Assembly: GCA_006386115.1 (NCBI GenBank)
Contig: VFIW01000013.1
Span: 434,001 to 498,000, forward strand
Source of the DNA: Globisporangium splendens
Taxonomy: Eukaryota; Oomycota; Peronosporomycetes; Pythiales; Pythiaceae
Direction: 5' to 3'
DNA: 64,000 nucleotides
Positions 1-10,059 of this stretch are shown piece after piece. The notes under the pieces were generated by a model. That model worked only from the letters and a program-made list of their open reading frames with translations. It did not search any database and was not told the DNA's origin. Both the position numbers and the translations under genes were made by a program. Within the stretch, counting starts at the first letter, position 1; each line of letters opens with the position of its first letter.

Positions 1-1181
1 ATGTCAAACTTGAACGCGCTGCAGCCAAAGTTGATCTCCGCCGAGTCGCCGATTTGGTGCAGCGACACTGCCGCTGCGAACGCACACGACGGCTTGACCT
101 TCACGGGTGCGACGCCGATGAATCGTCCGTCTATCGTGTAGAAAAGCTGGCGCGTGTCGAGGCAAAAGCCGCACCCGATCGTCACGAATGCGGCTTTACG
201 CTGTCCCAGCGACATCGTGTCCCCCCACGACGGTCCGTAGGCTCGCTGCGCACCGCCTACGGTCCGCACTTTGCCGTCGTTCCAGTACAAAAACCCGTCG
301 TCGCCATGATACCCGTACGAGACGGGATACCACCCGAGGTGGCTCTGCGAACCAAACCCGTACGCGATGCGCTCAGCGGTCGTCGAGATCGACGCGACTC
401 CGACCGAGCCACAGCCCAGGATCGACGCCTCAAAGTAGCAGATGCTGGCTCCGAGAGCGCGCGCGCATGCCAGAGGTTGCAGTGCCGACTCGGTGCGGAT
501 CGATTCGATGCCTCCCACGCGGAACGTATGGTGATGCATCGCGTCGTTGTGCGCAAACACGTTGCCATTCTTCCGGATCCACGAGCGCGCGCGCGTCGAG
601 AGCGCAAACTGGGACGCCATGCGCGAGGCGCACACATCCTTGAAATGCGGCAAGATCGCGTGACGGTACCCGGACGGAAGCGGAGTTGAACACTTGAGTC
701 TCCACATGGTTGCGTAAAACTGCTCCCACACAAACGGATCCTGCAGGAGGCGGTGCCATTCCTTCGAGACGCTCTGGCACGTCACGAGCGACATGTAATC
801 GAGAAACCCAATGCAGACGCCAAGCAGATCCGCGTCCAGCGCGTCTCCAATCCTTTGCTGCTGGTGCTGATCGACGTCGTCGTATTGCCTGCATTGCTGC
901 AGCTGTTTGAACCTTCCCTGCGGCTTCACGTCCATCGCAGTGTGCAGCCAGTGTCTTCCAAACGGAGAAGCAGGTCGCACTTCATCAACGCCTCCTTTCA
1001 GCAGCATGGAATCGCACAAACGGCCACCTTCTTCTAGTTCGTCATCATCTTCATCGGCCGCACTGTCGGCCGTAGTTATCGAGTCTCTGGATCCGATGGT
1101 CGCTGCTGTGGACGCGCTGCGATCACTCAAGTGGTCGAGAGTGCCGCTGCCGGCGACCACAGGCCACTCGAGTCGCTGCAT
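1..1181 (-). CDS. F-box/SPRY domain protein, partial (3' end outside window)
   Basis: The minus-strand reading frame opens with ATG at 1181 and runs uninterrupted for 393 codons to the window edge, so the C-terminus is missing. Residues about 1-110 are acidic and low in complexity. Residues about 115-160 read as an F-box (LLGVCIGFLDYMSLVTCQSV followed by KEWHRLL and a W/F-rich end). From about residue 215 onward there is a SPRY domain, with landmarks GWYPVSYGYHGDDGFLYWN, YGPSWGDTMSLG, FVTIGCG and LFYTIDGRFIG. F-box proteins usually recruit substrates to SCF ubiquitin ligases, and SPRY domains bind protein partners, so a substrate adaptor role is the natural inference. No intron is needed in the visible part. 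The partner is unknown. Domain identity is strong; exact function is not determined. Confidence 0.85.
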   Translation of the reverse strand, partial: MQRLEWPVVAGSGTLDHLSDRSASTAATIGSRDSITTADSAADEDDDELEEGGRLCDSMLLKGGVDEVRPASPFGRHWLHTAMDVKPQGRFKQLQQCRQYDDVDQHQQQRIGDALDADLLGVCIGFLDYMSLVTCQSVSKEWHRLLQDPFVWEQFYATMWRLKCSTPLPSGYRHAILPHFKDVCASRMASQFALSTRARSWIRKNGNVFAHNDAMHHHTFRVGGIESIRTESALQPLACARALGASICYFEASILGCGSVGVASISTTAERIAYGFGSQSHLGWYPVSYGYHGDDGFLYWNDGKVRTVGGAQRAYGPSWGDTMSLGQRKAAFVTIGCGFCLDTRQLFYTIDGRFIGVAPVKVKPSCAFAAAVSLHQIGDSAEINFGCSAFKFD

Positions 1182-1621
1182 GAGTCTTTTAAGCCTTTAC
1201 GCCCCTTTGTTAGCGGCGCTTCGGAAATGGCGGAATGTGTCGTTTCACTCCAACTCCAAACTTCAATCCGTCAAAATGAAAATGACTGGAAGAGACGAAA
1301 GAAAAGAAGAAAGCAAAATAGCTTACGAAATTAGTTAGTTTCCCACCCTCCAAAGTGGAACTCGTCAAATTCACTGCCTAATCGAAATACACATCTAATA
1401 GACCGTCTACTTGTTTCAGCCTCTTTCTTTTTTTGTTGCAGCTCAGCGTGGCATTGGCTCAGTTCACTCGTGCTCTCTTGTTTGTCGTGACGGCCAGCAA
1501 CACGTAAGGCTGATACTCCACAGCATCCCCATTTCTCCGTGTAGTTTATAGATCGCGCAAATGCCACCTCACCGCCGGTTTCAGCAAAATACATACCCAC
1601 TTACTTGTACACAGCACACGG
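1182..1621. other. Intergenic region, no gene seen
   Basis: This lies between the start of the F-box/SPRY gene and the stop of the PI3-kinase gene, both on the minus strand. It is AT-richer than its flanks and contains poly-T/poly-A runs. The short open frames here show no domain-like pattern. It should hold the F-box gene promoter and the PI3-kinase 3' end. Confidence 0.6.
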
Positions 1622-4600
1622 CTACGACCTGGACGTATTGCTGCCCCACATGTAGTTGTAGATGGACGATGCGCCGCTTGTGAGGGAGCTCGCGACCGTG
1701 GACACCGTGGCCTCGACGGCTTCGACGCCGATCTTCACCGACGACCCGACCGAGACCATGCCTTTCGACACGGTCTTTTCGTTCGCGTGCGCGTGCACGA
1801 AATCGCTCAGCTTCAGCCCAATCTTCTCGTTCAGTTTGCCCTCCATGCGCAGCATCAGCGCCGTCGCGGCTTCGTCGTCGGTCTGACCCGGCAGGAACCG
1901 CTCCACCACGAACGCCTCGAGGTCGCTCTGTGTGTAGTTCAAGTCGAAATCCGTGATCTCCGGCACCGCCTTGACCACCAAGTTGAGCAGAATCATAAAC
2001 AGACTCACGTGGCGACGCAGGCAGTTGAACGCGATCACGCACAGTTTCTTGAATTGCTCAAACTGCTCCGTTTGCGCGCCGCCGAGCGCTTCGATCATGT
2101 AATGATCCAGTCGCATGGGCGGCTGCAGTGGCTTTGGATCTTTGCCCAGGATAAAACCATAGTCAATGTGGAACAGAATACCATCTTTCGTGAGCATGAC
2201 GTTGTCGGCATGGCGGTCCCCGACGCCGAGCAAAAACGTGATCACCGTGTACGCCGCGAGACTTTCCCGGAACGACGTCGAGATCTCGCTCAGCGTGCGG
2301 TCACCATTGTAGTGGTGCAAAAAGTTGAGAATGTTGTTGTGGTCCCGGATGATCGAGTACAGCGTGTGTGCATTCTCGACAATCTCAATCAGTCCATCAA
2401 AGCTGCTCGTCGGGAGCACGCGGTACGTGACAAGCGGGATGTCCAGTCGTGTCTCTTGCTTCAAGATCAAGTACATGACGTTGATGATGTTCTGCACAAC
2501 GGCATCTTTGCGGAGATCGTCGCGTTTGTACATCAATCGGTAGTACGGCAGAGTTGGCGGTCGCGGTCGACCACTGCGCGGAGGTGTCCGGCGCTCAGTT
2601 TTGCCGTCGACTGCGCATGCGCGGTGGTCGCCATCTTCCTCATCTCGCTCCACGCCCGTGCACGTGAGAATCATCGGCGCTTCGGCACTTCGCTTCACCT
2701 CGATGGTCTTGTAGTTAAATCCACTCACCTTTACCGTCGGATCTACCGGTAAACGCAGCAACGGACGAGGACTCTGCGGGTTGATCGACGGCTCTCCGTT
2801 CACCTTGTCGAGTCCCTCGAAGATCAGCGATCTCTCGACGCTCTCTTGAAAATGCTGGCGGACTTCACGGATCGGCACGCGATGCGGCACTTTCCACATC
2901 AGATCCACAAACTCCTGGCCACGCAGCAATTGCTCGGCGATATCGTCATGCCGTTGCTCATCGGGACCGTACGTCGCGTTGTGTTTGAATTGCGCGAGTG
3001 TGAGAAGCAGCCGCTGCTTCATGCCGTCAAACTTGCGCCGACAGCTCGCGTCTTCAGACGTAACCGTGAGTCCCCAATAGAGATCGTAGCAGAAGCGAAT
3101 GTCGCAGTGTGCTTGCCGGATCAGCGCCTGCCCAAGTTTGCTGCTCGCGGCATTCGATTCGATACTCAGACTCTGCAGTAGCACAGGAAGGTAGCTCAGC
3201 CACTCGTTCTCGGTCGCAGTCTCCAGCAGCGCGTCAATGCACATCGCGCGCAATTTCTTGTTGCGGATGTTCTCGTCGGCGAGAATCTCAAGGGCGTCCA
3301 CGCTTCCCATCTGCGGCTGACAGAGTCGAGAGCACATCGTGAGCATGCACTTGTGCTTTCGCGGCTCTTGAATGAGGCTGAGCACGTCTTTTGCCAGCGC
3401 CGCCGTGTCACGTCCACTGCTGTCCTTGTTTTCAGATTTGCTGTCGCTGCTTTCCTCGCACTCATTGGAGAAGTCGATCGCCTTGACAAGCTGCAGAATC
3501 CACTTCGTGTGGCCGGCGAGGAACCTGCGGTTGATGATCAGCAGCGTTTTCTCACGCTCCGAAAGCCGATGCGTCGGCAGGTAGTACTGGATCTGGCGAA
3601 GCATCGAGAGGCACATGATGGACGCGCGGTGCCACTTGCGGCACACTTGACCGACAACGCGGAGCTCCTGCAGATTGAAGCCACAGAGCTCGAACACCTT
3701 GACGATATTGTAATGATTGCGACGCTGTTGCAAGGAGCACGCGCAATCGTCACACACACGCTGCATGACGCTGCCATCGGGCACGTGAGACGACATGTAC
3801 GACTTTGTGGACGGCGTGCCGGCCGAGCCGCCAGGATTCGCGCACGGCGTGAACTTGCCGATCACACCCTCCTTCTGCAGCCGCTGCACGTCCTTCAGGA
3901 ACTTCTCTTGCTGTGCTTCGGGTGACACGCGCTGACTCGCGTCTATGTACGTGCTGCTACGCATGCCGCTTCCATTGTGGCTGCCGCTGCTGCTCGTAGG
4001 GACTCCCGAGTACGACAAGAAATACCAACTGATGTTGCCGATCAGGTCCGACGCGTTGGTTGTGAGCGAGTTGTACTGCGGCGACGCGGGCGTCGACTCG
4101 TAGTCCCCGGGGATCACCACGCGCTGACTCGAGCACGCCGAGCAGAAAATGCGACCACACGCTCTAATCAAACAAAGCAATGCACCCAACAAGAGACAAA
4201 TGATTAGCATGCTACAGGCACTTCAAACGCCACACATGCACACAATATATACAAAAACAAAAACAAAAAAAAAAGGCACGCACCGACAGTGGTGTTTCCG
4301 AATGATCATCGTGAAGAGCGTGTGGCACTTGAAGCACGCGTTCACGGCGTCGTCCTGGACCCAGGACGAGAGCCGGCGCGGCTGCACAAAGCGGTACATG
4401 TCCGTGCCCACCTGCTCGTCGCCCGTGAGCCACTCCTCGTCTTCCGTGAAGCTGCTGCTGCTGCCGCCGAGGCTGCCGGAGCTCAAGCCGCGCACCTCGT
4501 GGCGCTGCATCGGCGAGTACACGCTGCTCTCCTCGGCGTCTTCGTACACCGAGTCCAGCATACTGCGACCATGGCTGCTGGGAGGCGTCTTGAAGGCACT

Positions 4601-4786
4601 GGGAGCCGAGTGGTGATGCTGCAGCTGGTGCTGGAACCGCGGCAAGTTAACGCCGCTGCCGTTGGACGAAGCCCCTGCGGGCGGGCGCCGTTTGTACGAC
4701 GAGCTCCGTACTTCGAGGATCTGCGAGAACGAGAGATCCACGGCTGCCTCGCGCTCGCGCTCGCGTCGGTCCTGCGCCGTGTACAT
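1622..4786 (-). CDS. FYVE-domain phosphatidylinositol 3-kinase, Vps34-like catalytic domain
   Basis: There are two exons, 4786-4284 and 4163-1622, encoding 1014 aa. The intron (4164-4283, GT-AG) splits the FYVE finger, and splicing restores RKHHCRACGRIFCSACSSQR. The last FYVE cysteine pair (RVCDDC) comes about 120 residues later, so the finger is interrupted by a low-complexity insert. An F-box-like stretch follows (LQELRVVGQVCRKWHRA). Next is an alpha-helical PIK accessory domain, roughly residues 340-560. The lipid kinase domain then has YKRDDLRKD, catalytic loop GVGDRHADNVM and activation motif HIDYGFILGKDPKPLQPP. That last motif resembles class III PI3-kinase (Vps34). No C2 domain is visible. 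FYVE fingers bind PI3P on endosomes, so an endosomal kinase that binds its own product is plausible. The hydrophobic start of the uninterrupted exon 2 frame is translated intron, not a signal peptide. Confidence 0.9.
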
Positions 4787-5470
4787 TTAACGAGACGACG
4801 GAGGCGTCTTCTATTCGCTGCTGCTGGTGTCGCTGGTGTCGCTCCTGCACAGAGGGCGTCGCTGTTTAAATGGCGGCACGTGGTGGCGTTGCTGTCGAGC
4901 GCATGCAGCTAAGAATACGACTGCTGACGTCTTGGCGTTCTTCTTTCCTGTGTAGATGAGTAATATCTCTGGTTTCATAATTCGAAGCAATTGTTTCGCC
5001 GAACCTACAAGATATGAAATTAAGAGGTGAAAATCGTTTGATAGGTTTGTATCCGGCTAAAAGTAAAAACCGGTTAGACGATCAAGTCTCGCGGGTTCTC
5101 ATTTTTTCCAGCCAATCATGTGCGGCTTCGTTCTCACAGGTGGCTACGGTTACGCTCTTGACGCTGTGTGTCGATAATCGATAATTGGGACCGAGTCGAA
5201 TGCGCATTGTGGATATGGCTGACTGTGTCGACACGCGGCATCGCCGTAGTCGCCACTACGCACACGCGAGATCTGCGCAATCGCTCCATCTATCTATCGG
5301 CAATCATTCCCCGCCGTTCATAAGAGAAAATCCATCAGTGTCGGAGCGAATGAAGGTGCGCATTTGTTTTGAGGGTTCCTCGCTTAAGCGCAAGTGTAAC
5401 CCACCATCACTCTGTGAGAAAATCTCTCGATCTATTTATTCTCCCGACAAACATCACGCCGTTTTCTACC

Positions 5471-5526
5471 TTTCAGCCAATCGCCACGATGTGTTTGGCA
5501 TTTTCGTTGAGCTTGATTGGCTGAAA
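5471..5526. promoter_or_regulatory. Inverted pair of CCAAT-type motifs
   Basis: TTTCAGCCAATC at 5471-5482 and its exact reverse complement GATTGGCTGAAA at 5515-5526 lie 32 bp apart, about 225 bp before the REEP start codon. The core CCAAT is the known binding site of NF-Y type factors. The same 12-mer recurs at 10009-10020 ahead of the lpxB-like gene. The regulatory role is inferred. Confidence 0.45.
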
Positions 5527-5676
5527 AGGGAAGTAAAAGTGGGTTGGGAAGGGGTGAACACAACGACCGAGTGTGGGGTTTCAAAATGAGGAGCTCCTTC
5601 AGTCTTTTGCTTTGCTCCCCCCGTCCGCCTACTCGCCTACTCGCTCGCTCTCAGCAGCTCCCATAGTGAAATCTGG

Positions 5677-5692
5677 TCATTTTCGTTTTTTG
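5677..5692 (+). promoter_or_regulatory. Oomycete-type initiator plus T-rich flanking element
   Basis: TCATTTTCGTTTTTTG matches the oomycete core promoter, an initiator of the form YCAYTYY followed by a T-rich flanking promoter region. It lies about 60 bp before the REEP start codon, the expected distance. Confidence 0.6.
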
Positions 5693-5749
5693 TTCCGGAA
5701 GCGCACCCGTCACCGAAGAAGAAGAAGACACCAATCACTAAGAGCAGCA

Positions 5750-6439
5750 ATGGACAAGCTCATGGAGTACAAGGACAGCATCAGCAAGCGCCTGGAGCGC
5801 TACGACAAGATCGTGGAGCTGGAGAAGCAGACAGGTGTGGACAAGTTCTACATCTTCTGCGCCGGCGCCGTGCTCTCGGGGATCCTGCTGTTCGTGGTCG
5901 GCGGCGCGTCGCTGGTCGTGAACCTCGTCGGCTTCCTCTACCCGGCGTACCAGTCGTTCAAGGCGATCAGCACGCCGAACACGGACGACGACACCCAGTG
6001 GTTGACCTACTGGGTCGTGTACGCGTTCTTCAACATCACCGAAAGCATTACGGACTTGCTGCTCTCCTGGTGCGTTTTTATTTTCGTCTTCTATTGCCTT
6101 TTCTGCATGTGCTTTGGCATTTTTGTGTATTGACGGTGGTTTTGTGTTGTGTCGCTGCAGGATCCCATTTTACTTTTTCATCAAGGTTGCCTTCCTTGTG
6201 TGGTGCTACCACCCAAGCACTGTGGTACGTCTCTTTTTACTGCTATTGCTTTTTAGAGGACAACAAACGGAAACTAACGGTCTTTTGTGCAATCCTTTTT
6301 GTTTTATCATTTGCAGGGGTCGAATGTCATCTACAACGCTGCCATCAAGCCATACTTTGCGCCACACGTCAACACTCTTGACGCTGCGATGAAGTCTGCC
6401 GCTGATGCCGCCAAGGCTGCCACGAGCAAGGCCCTCTAA
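5750..6439 (+). CDS. REEP5/Yop1/HVA22-family ER membrane-shaping protein
   Basis: Three exons (5750-6069, 6161-6224, 6317-6439) join in phase to give 168 aa. The N-terminus is a short amphipathic lead (MDKLMEYKDSISKRLERYDK). Two hydrophobic hairpin segments follow, then the family signature around YPAYQSFKAI, a WLTYWVVYAFFNITES stretch and FLVWCYHPSTVGSNVIYN. This is the TB2/DP1/HVA22 pattern. Family members insert as wedges in the outer leaflet and stabilise tubular endoplasmic reticulum. The C-terminal 25 residues are an Ala/Lys-rich amphipathic helix. Length fits REEP5/Yop1. The ATG at 5750 is chosen because it starts the conserved block and lies just downstream of the initiator. Confidence 0.93.
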
Positions 6440-7278
6440 GCGCATCTCTTTCTCTTTTTTAGCATCTCTGAAAAACTGCGTTACTGCAGATGTCTTTCGC
6501 CGACCGTAGCTGCTCGATCGCATCGGATCTTTTTCTCTGAACCAGTGTGGATGAGACTCGACCGAAGGAACGTTGCAGAACGTCTGACGGTCTTGTCAGT
6601 TTGTGCATCCTTCAGTTCGCGTCGGCATCGGCAGCTCGCGTCATTCATTATGTGAAATCTGTTTTTTTGCATGCCGAAAAATACAAAACCTTTTTTTTTT
6701 TCTTTCTTCATGTTGCATCATGGCGGATGTGGATTTTGTTGATGTTATTCACGCTCCATGGCGGAAGAAATGGAATGCAAAGGACAAGAGAAGAATGGCG
6801 CCAGTTAGCCACATGGCGGAAAATGGTATCAGGAAAGGCGCTTATATGGACTTTAGAGTGGGATTCCGTGCGCTATAAATATGTACTGCAGAGTGCGGGG
6901 CATGCTGTGGTCAATGTGGCGCAGGCGATCAGTCACCACCAGAAGCGCGCCGCCATCAACTAAAAGCACATGCCGTCCATCCATCCACCAAACCACGAGA
7001 GAAGAAAACGCGATCTTTCTTCCTTCAAGGTCTCTGGATCGCGTTCCCCCGATTGACTGGCATATCGGTGATTTAGTGACATTTTTTACGAACACAAGAC
7101 GCGCGTAATTACGCGAGCTCCTCTCGTTGCTGCTTTGCGGTTGTTTTGGGTTGGATACGCGTGTGGTGTGGAATTTCGGGAGCTGCTGCGTGAAGCAAGA
7201 GGATCGGGCGACACCACCACCCACCGTCTTTGCCCGAGAGAGCGAACGAGCAAGAGAGAGAGAGAAAGAGGAAGCAGC
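6440..7278. other. Intergenic region upstream of NAA15
   Basis: About 840 bp separate the REEP stop from the NAA15 start. No domain-bearing frame was found. The last 30 bp are a GA-rich tract (7253-7270) directly before the NAA15 start codon. Confidence 0.55.
7253..7270 (+). repeat. GA dinucleotide tract at the NAA15 5' end
   Basis: An (AG)n run with one interruption ends 9 bp before the NAA15 ATG. Similar GA runs occur at 54371-54394 and at 55542-55565, the latter just before the PP6 regulatory subunit gene. Confidence 0.7.
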
Positions 7279-9780
7279 ATGTCGAAGCCCCTGCCGCAGA
7301 AGGAGAGCGCGCTCTTCCGCTCCATTGTGGTACGTCTCCCCATCTGCACTTTGCCCTCTGCGTGACGCTGCGTAAAAAGTAGCCCAACGACTTGTTCGAG
7401 CGCCTTGGAAACTGCACGAAAAGCGAAGCTTGTGAACAATAGGGAGAAACCTAACTGTGCGTGCGTCTGTATGCGATATTGTGCTCTGTAGAAATACTAT
7501 GAGATCAAGCAGTATAAGAAGGGGTTGAAGGCCGCGGACCAGATCTTGAAGAAGTACCCGGACCATGGCGAGACGCTCGCGATGAAAGGGCTCACGCTGA
7601 ACTGCATGGGCAAGAAGGAAGAGGCGTACGAGTTTGTGCGCAACGGCATCAAGAACGACCTGAAGTCCCACGTGTGCTGGCATGTGTTTGGTTTGTTGTA
7701 CCGCTCGGACCGCAACTACAACGAAGCGATCAAGTGCTACCGCAATGCGATCCGCATTGACCCGGAGAACCTGCAGATCATGCGCGATCTGTACCTGCTG
7801 CAAGTGCAAATGCGCGATCTCAAGGGTTTTGCCGAGACGCGTCGCCAGATGCTCACGTTGAAGCCGAACAACCGCAACAACTGGATCGGGTTTGCGATCG
7901 CGCACCACCTTGTGGGCAACTACCAGATGGCGATCGATATCATTGAGAAGTACTTTAGCACACTCGACAGTGCGCGCGAAGCGAACTACGAGGACAGCGA
8001 GATCTACTTGTACGCGAACCAGCTGATCGAGGAATCGGGCGACCTCGAGAAGGCGCTGCAGCATCTGGAAGACTCGAGGACCATGATCCTGGACACGCTC
8101 GTGTGGCGACAGAAGAAGGCCGAGCTGTTGCTGCGATTAGAGCGATACGAGGACGCGCAGACGCTGTACGAGGAGCTGCTGGACATCAATTTTGACAACT
8201 ACGTGTACCACCACGGTGTGCAGTGCGCTTTGACGCAGCGTCGCGATCTTTTCAACCCGAAGGAGAAGGCGCTTCCATTGGTGCTCTTGGACTTTACGAA
8301 GGAGCCGAAGGGGAAGGAAATGGCTGAGAAGTTGGCCGCGTTCTACGAATCGAAGAAGGAAGCGGCTGCGGGTGCGAAGTCGGTTGCGTGCTTGCGCTTG
8401 CCATTGGGCTTCACGAGCGGCGCCGCGTTCAAGAAGCACGCGGACGCGTTGCTCAAGCACCAGTTGACCAAGGGCGTGCCATCGCTCGGTTCGGACCTGA
8501 AGACGATGTACGCGAGCAACGAAAAAGCCAAGATCATCGAAGAGCTTGTGCTTTCGTACTTGAAGACGTTAGAAGGCAAGAAGCCGCTGCTGGAAGACGG
8601 CAAGAGCTCGCCGTCGACGGTGTTGCTCTGGACGAACTACTTTGCGGCGCAGCACTACGACCGACTCGGACAGCACGACAAGGCACTCGAGTACATTGAA
8701 AAGTGCATCACGCAGTCGCCGAAGGAGCTCGACTTTTACATGCGCAAGGCGCGTATCCTGAAGCACACGGGCGATCTGAACAAGGCTGCTGACGTGATGG
8801 TGCAGGGTCGCTTGCTGGATCTGGCCGACCGATACATCAACAACAAGGCGACCGAGTACCTGCTGCACGCCGACCGCGTCGAGGAAGCCGACGCGACGAT
8901 CGCGCTGTTCACGCGCCACGAGGGCGACCCGCAGCAGAACTTGTACGACATGCAGTGCATGTGGTACGAGATCGAGTGCGGCCAGAGCCAGCTGCGCCAG
9001 AAGAAGTACGGTCTCGCGCTCAAGCGCTTCTTTGCGGTCGAGAAGCACATCAACGACTTTGTGGACGATCAGTTCGACTTCCACACGTACTGCATCCGCA
9101 AGATGACGCTGCGCGCTTACATCCAGATGCTGCGCATGTGCGACGAGATCTACAGCCAAAAGTTCTTTGTGAAGGCGGCCCACGGCGCGATCCAGGTGTA
9201 CTTGGAGCTCGCGGCCAAAGCCGAAGCCCTGACGAACGGCATGGACACCTCAGCGTTGTCGGCGGCCGACAAGAAGAAGGCTAAGCGCGCACAGGCGAAG
9301 GCGCGCAAGGCCGAGTTCCTCAAGAAGCAGGAGGACGAGCTGCTTGCCAAGCAGAAGAAGGAAGCCGAGGAGAAGGAGCGCGAGGCTGCCAAAGCCGCGA
9401 AGAAGACGACTGCGCCGGCGCCGCGACAAAAGGAAGTGCCGAAGGATGCGGATCCGTTTGGCGAAGCGCTCGTGGCCAAGAACGCGCTGGACGAGTCGTG
9501 GCGGTTTGCGACCATCTTGCAGCAGTACAACGGCAACGACGTGCGCACGCACTTGGCGTCCTTTGACATCGCGACACGCAAGCAGAAGGCGCTGCTGTGT
9601 CTCCAGGCGCTCGTGCGCGGGTACAAGGCGCTGACGCACGTGACCAACAAGGCGTCGGTCGCAGCACTGGAGAAGGAGCTGGACGTGCGACGCGCCAAGT
9701 TCCTGGACGACGTCAAGAACGTGACGGACCCGGTCGTATTACAAGTGATCAACGCCAAGAAGGGCGAGTTGAAGCATTAG
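7279..9780 (+). CDS. NAA15: NatA N-terminal acetyltransferase auxiliary subunit NAA15
   Basis: Exon 1 (7279-7329) encodes 17 residues, MSKPLPQKESALFRSIV. Exon 2 (7492-9780) carries the rest, for 779 aa in all. The protein is a string of TPR-like helical repeats beginning with YYEIKQYKKGLKAADQILK and including KCYRNAIRIDPENLQIMRDL and LEYIEKCITQSPKELDFYMR. This is the NAA15/NARG1 pattern. A Lys/Ala/Glu-rich charged segment near residues 650-690 matches the basic linker of the family. NAA15 anchors the catalytic NAA10 subunit to the ribosome for co-translational acetylation of Ser, Ala, Thr and Gly N-termini. Length is slightly below the human protein (about 866 aa). The gene appears intact. 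Confidence 0.95.
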
Positions 9781-10008
9781 AGAGAGTGAGTGTGGGTGTG
9801 TGCTAGTGGGCGGATGCATACGTTGGCGTACTGATAGACACACAGGCAGACGTTCTTATTAGAAATGCGCATCGACCAAATGTGCTTTGCTCTTTGTCAT
9901 CGTCCTTCAGCCATGCGATCGTGATGGTTGTGCTACTTGCATGTTGATTGACTGTAAATTCACCCGGGTTTGTATTACATTGGTTGAAATTGTCTTAAAT
10001 CTCCGGTT

Positions 10009-10020
10009 GATTGGCTGAAA
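10009..10020 (+). promoter_or_regulatory. CCAAT-type motif upstream of the lpxB-like gene
   Basis: GATTGGCTGAAA lies 40 bp before the start codon of the lpxB-like gene and is identical to the copy at 5515-5526. A related ATTGGTTGAAA sits 30 bp further upstream at 9979-9989. The role is inferred from recurrence and position. Confidence 0.4.
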
Positions 10021-10059
10021 AGCTTGCGAGGTTCAGTATTTTGAGAATTCTTGACAAGC

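Larger units (their letters stand above)
4787..5749. other. Divergent intergenic region between PI3-kinase and REEP genes
   Basis: About 960 bp separate two divergently transcribed genes. No coding signal was found. The region holds three copies of a CCAAT-type motif: 5108-5117 (CCAGCCAATC), and a perfect 12-bp inverted pair at 5471-5482 (TTTCAGCCAATC) and 5515-5526 (GATTGGCTGAAA). Pyrimidine-rich sequence leads up to the REEP start. Confidence 0.6.

Noticed and set aside
4164..4210. Signal-peptide-like start (MLIICLLLGALLCLIRAC) for the PI3-kinase
   Set aside because: It is the translated 3' end of the intron. Splicing at 4283/4164 restores the FYVE finger exactly and in phase.
6853..8064. 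403-codon minus-strand open frame over NAA15
   Set aside because: It is a shadow of NAA15 exon 2 plus upstream DNA. The product is an unnatural mix of Leu/Val/Arg/His with no domain, while the plus strand is clearly NAA15.
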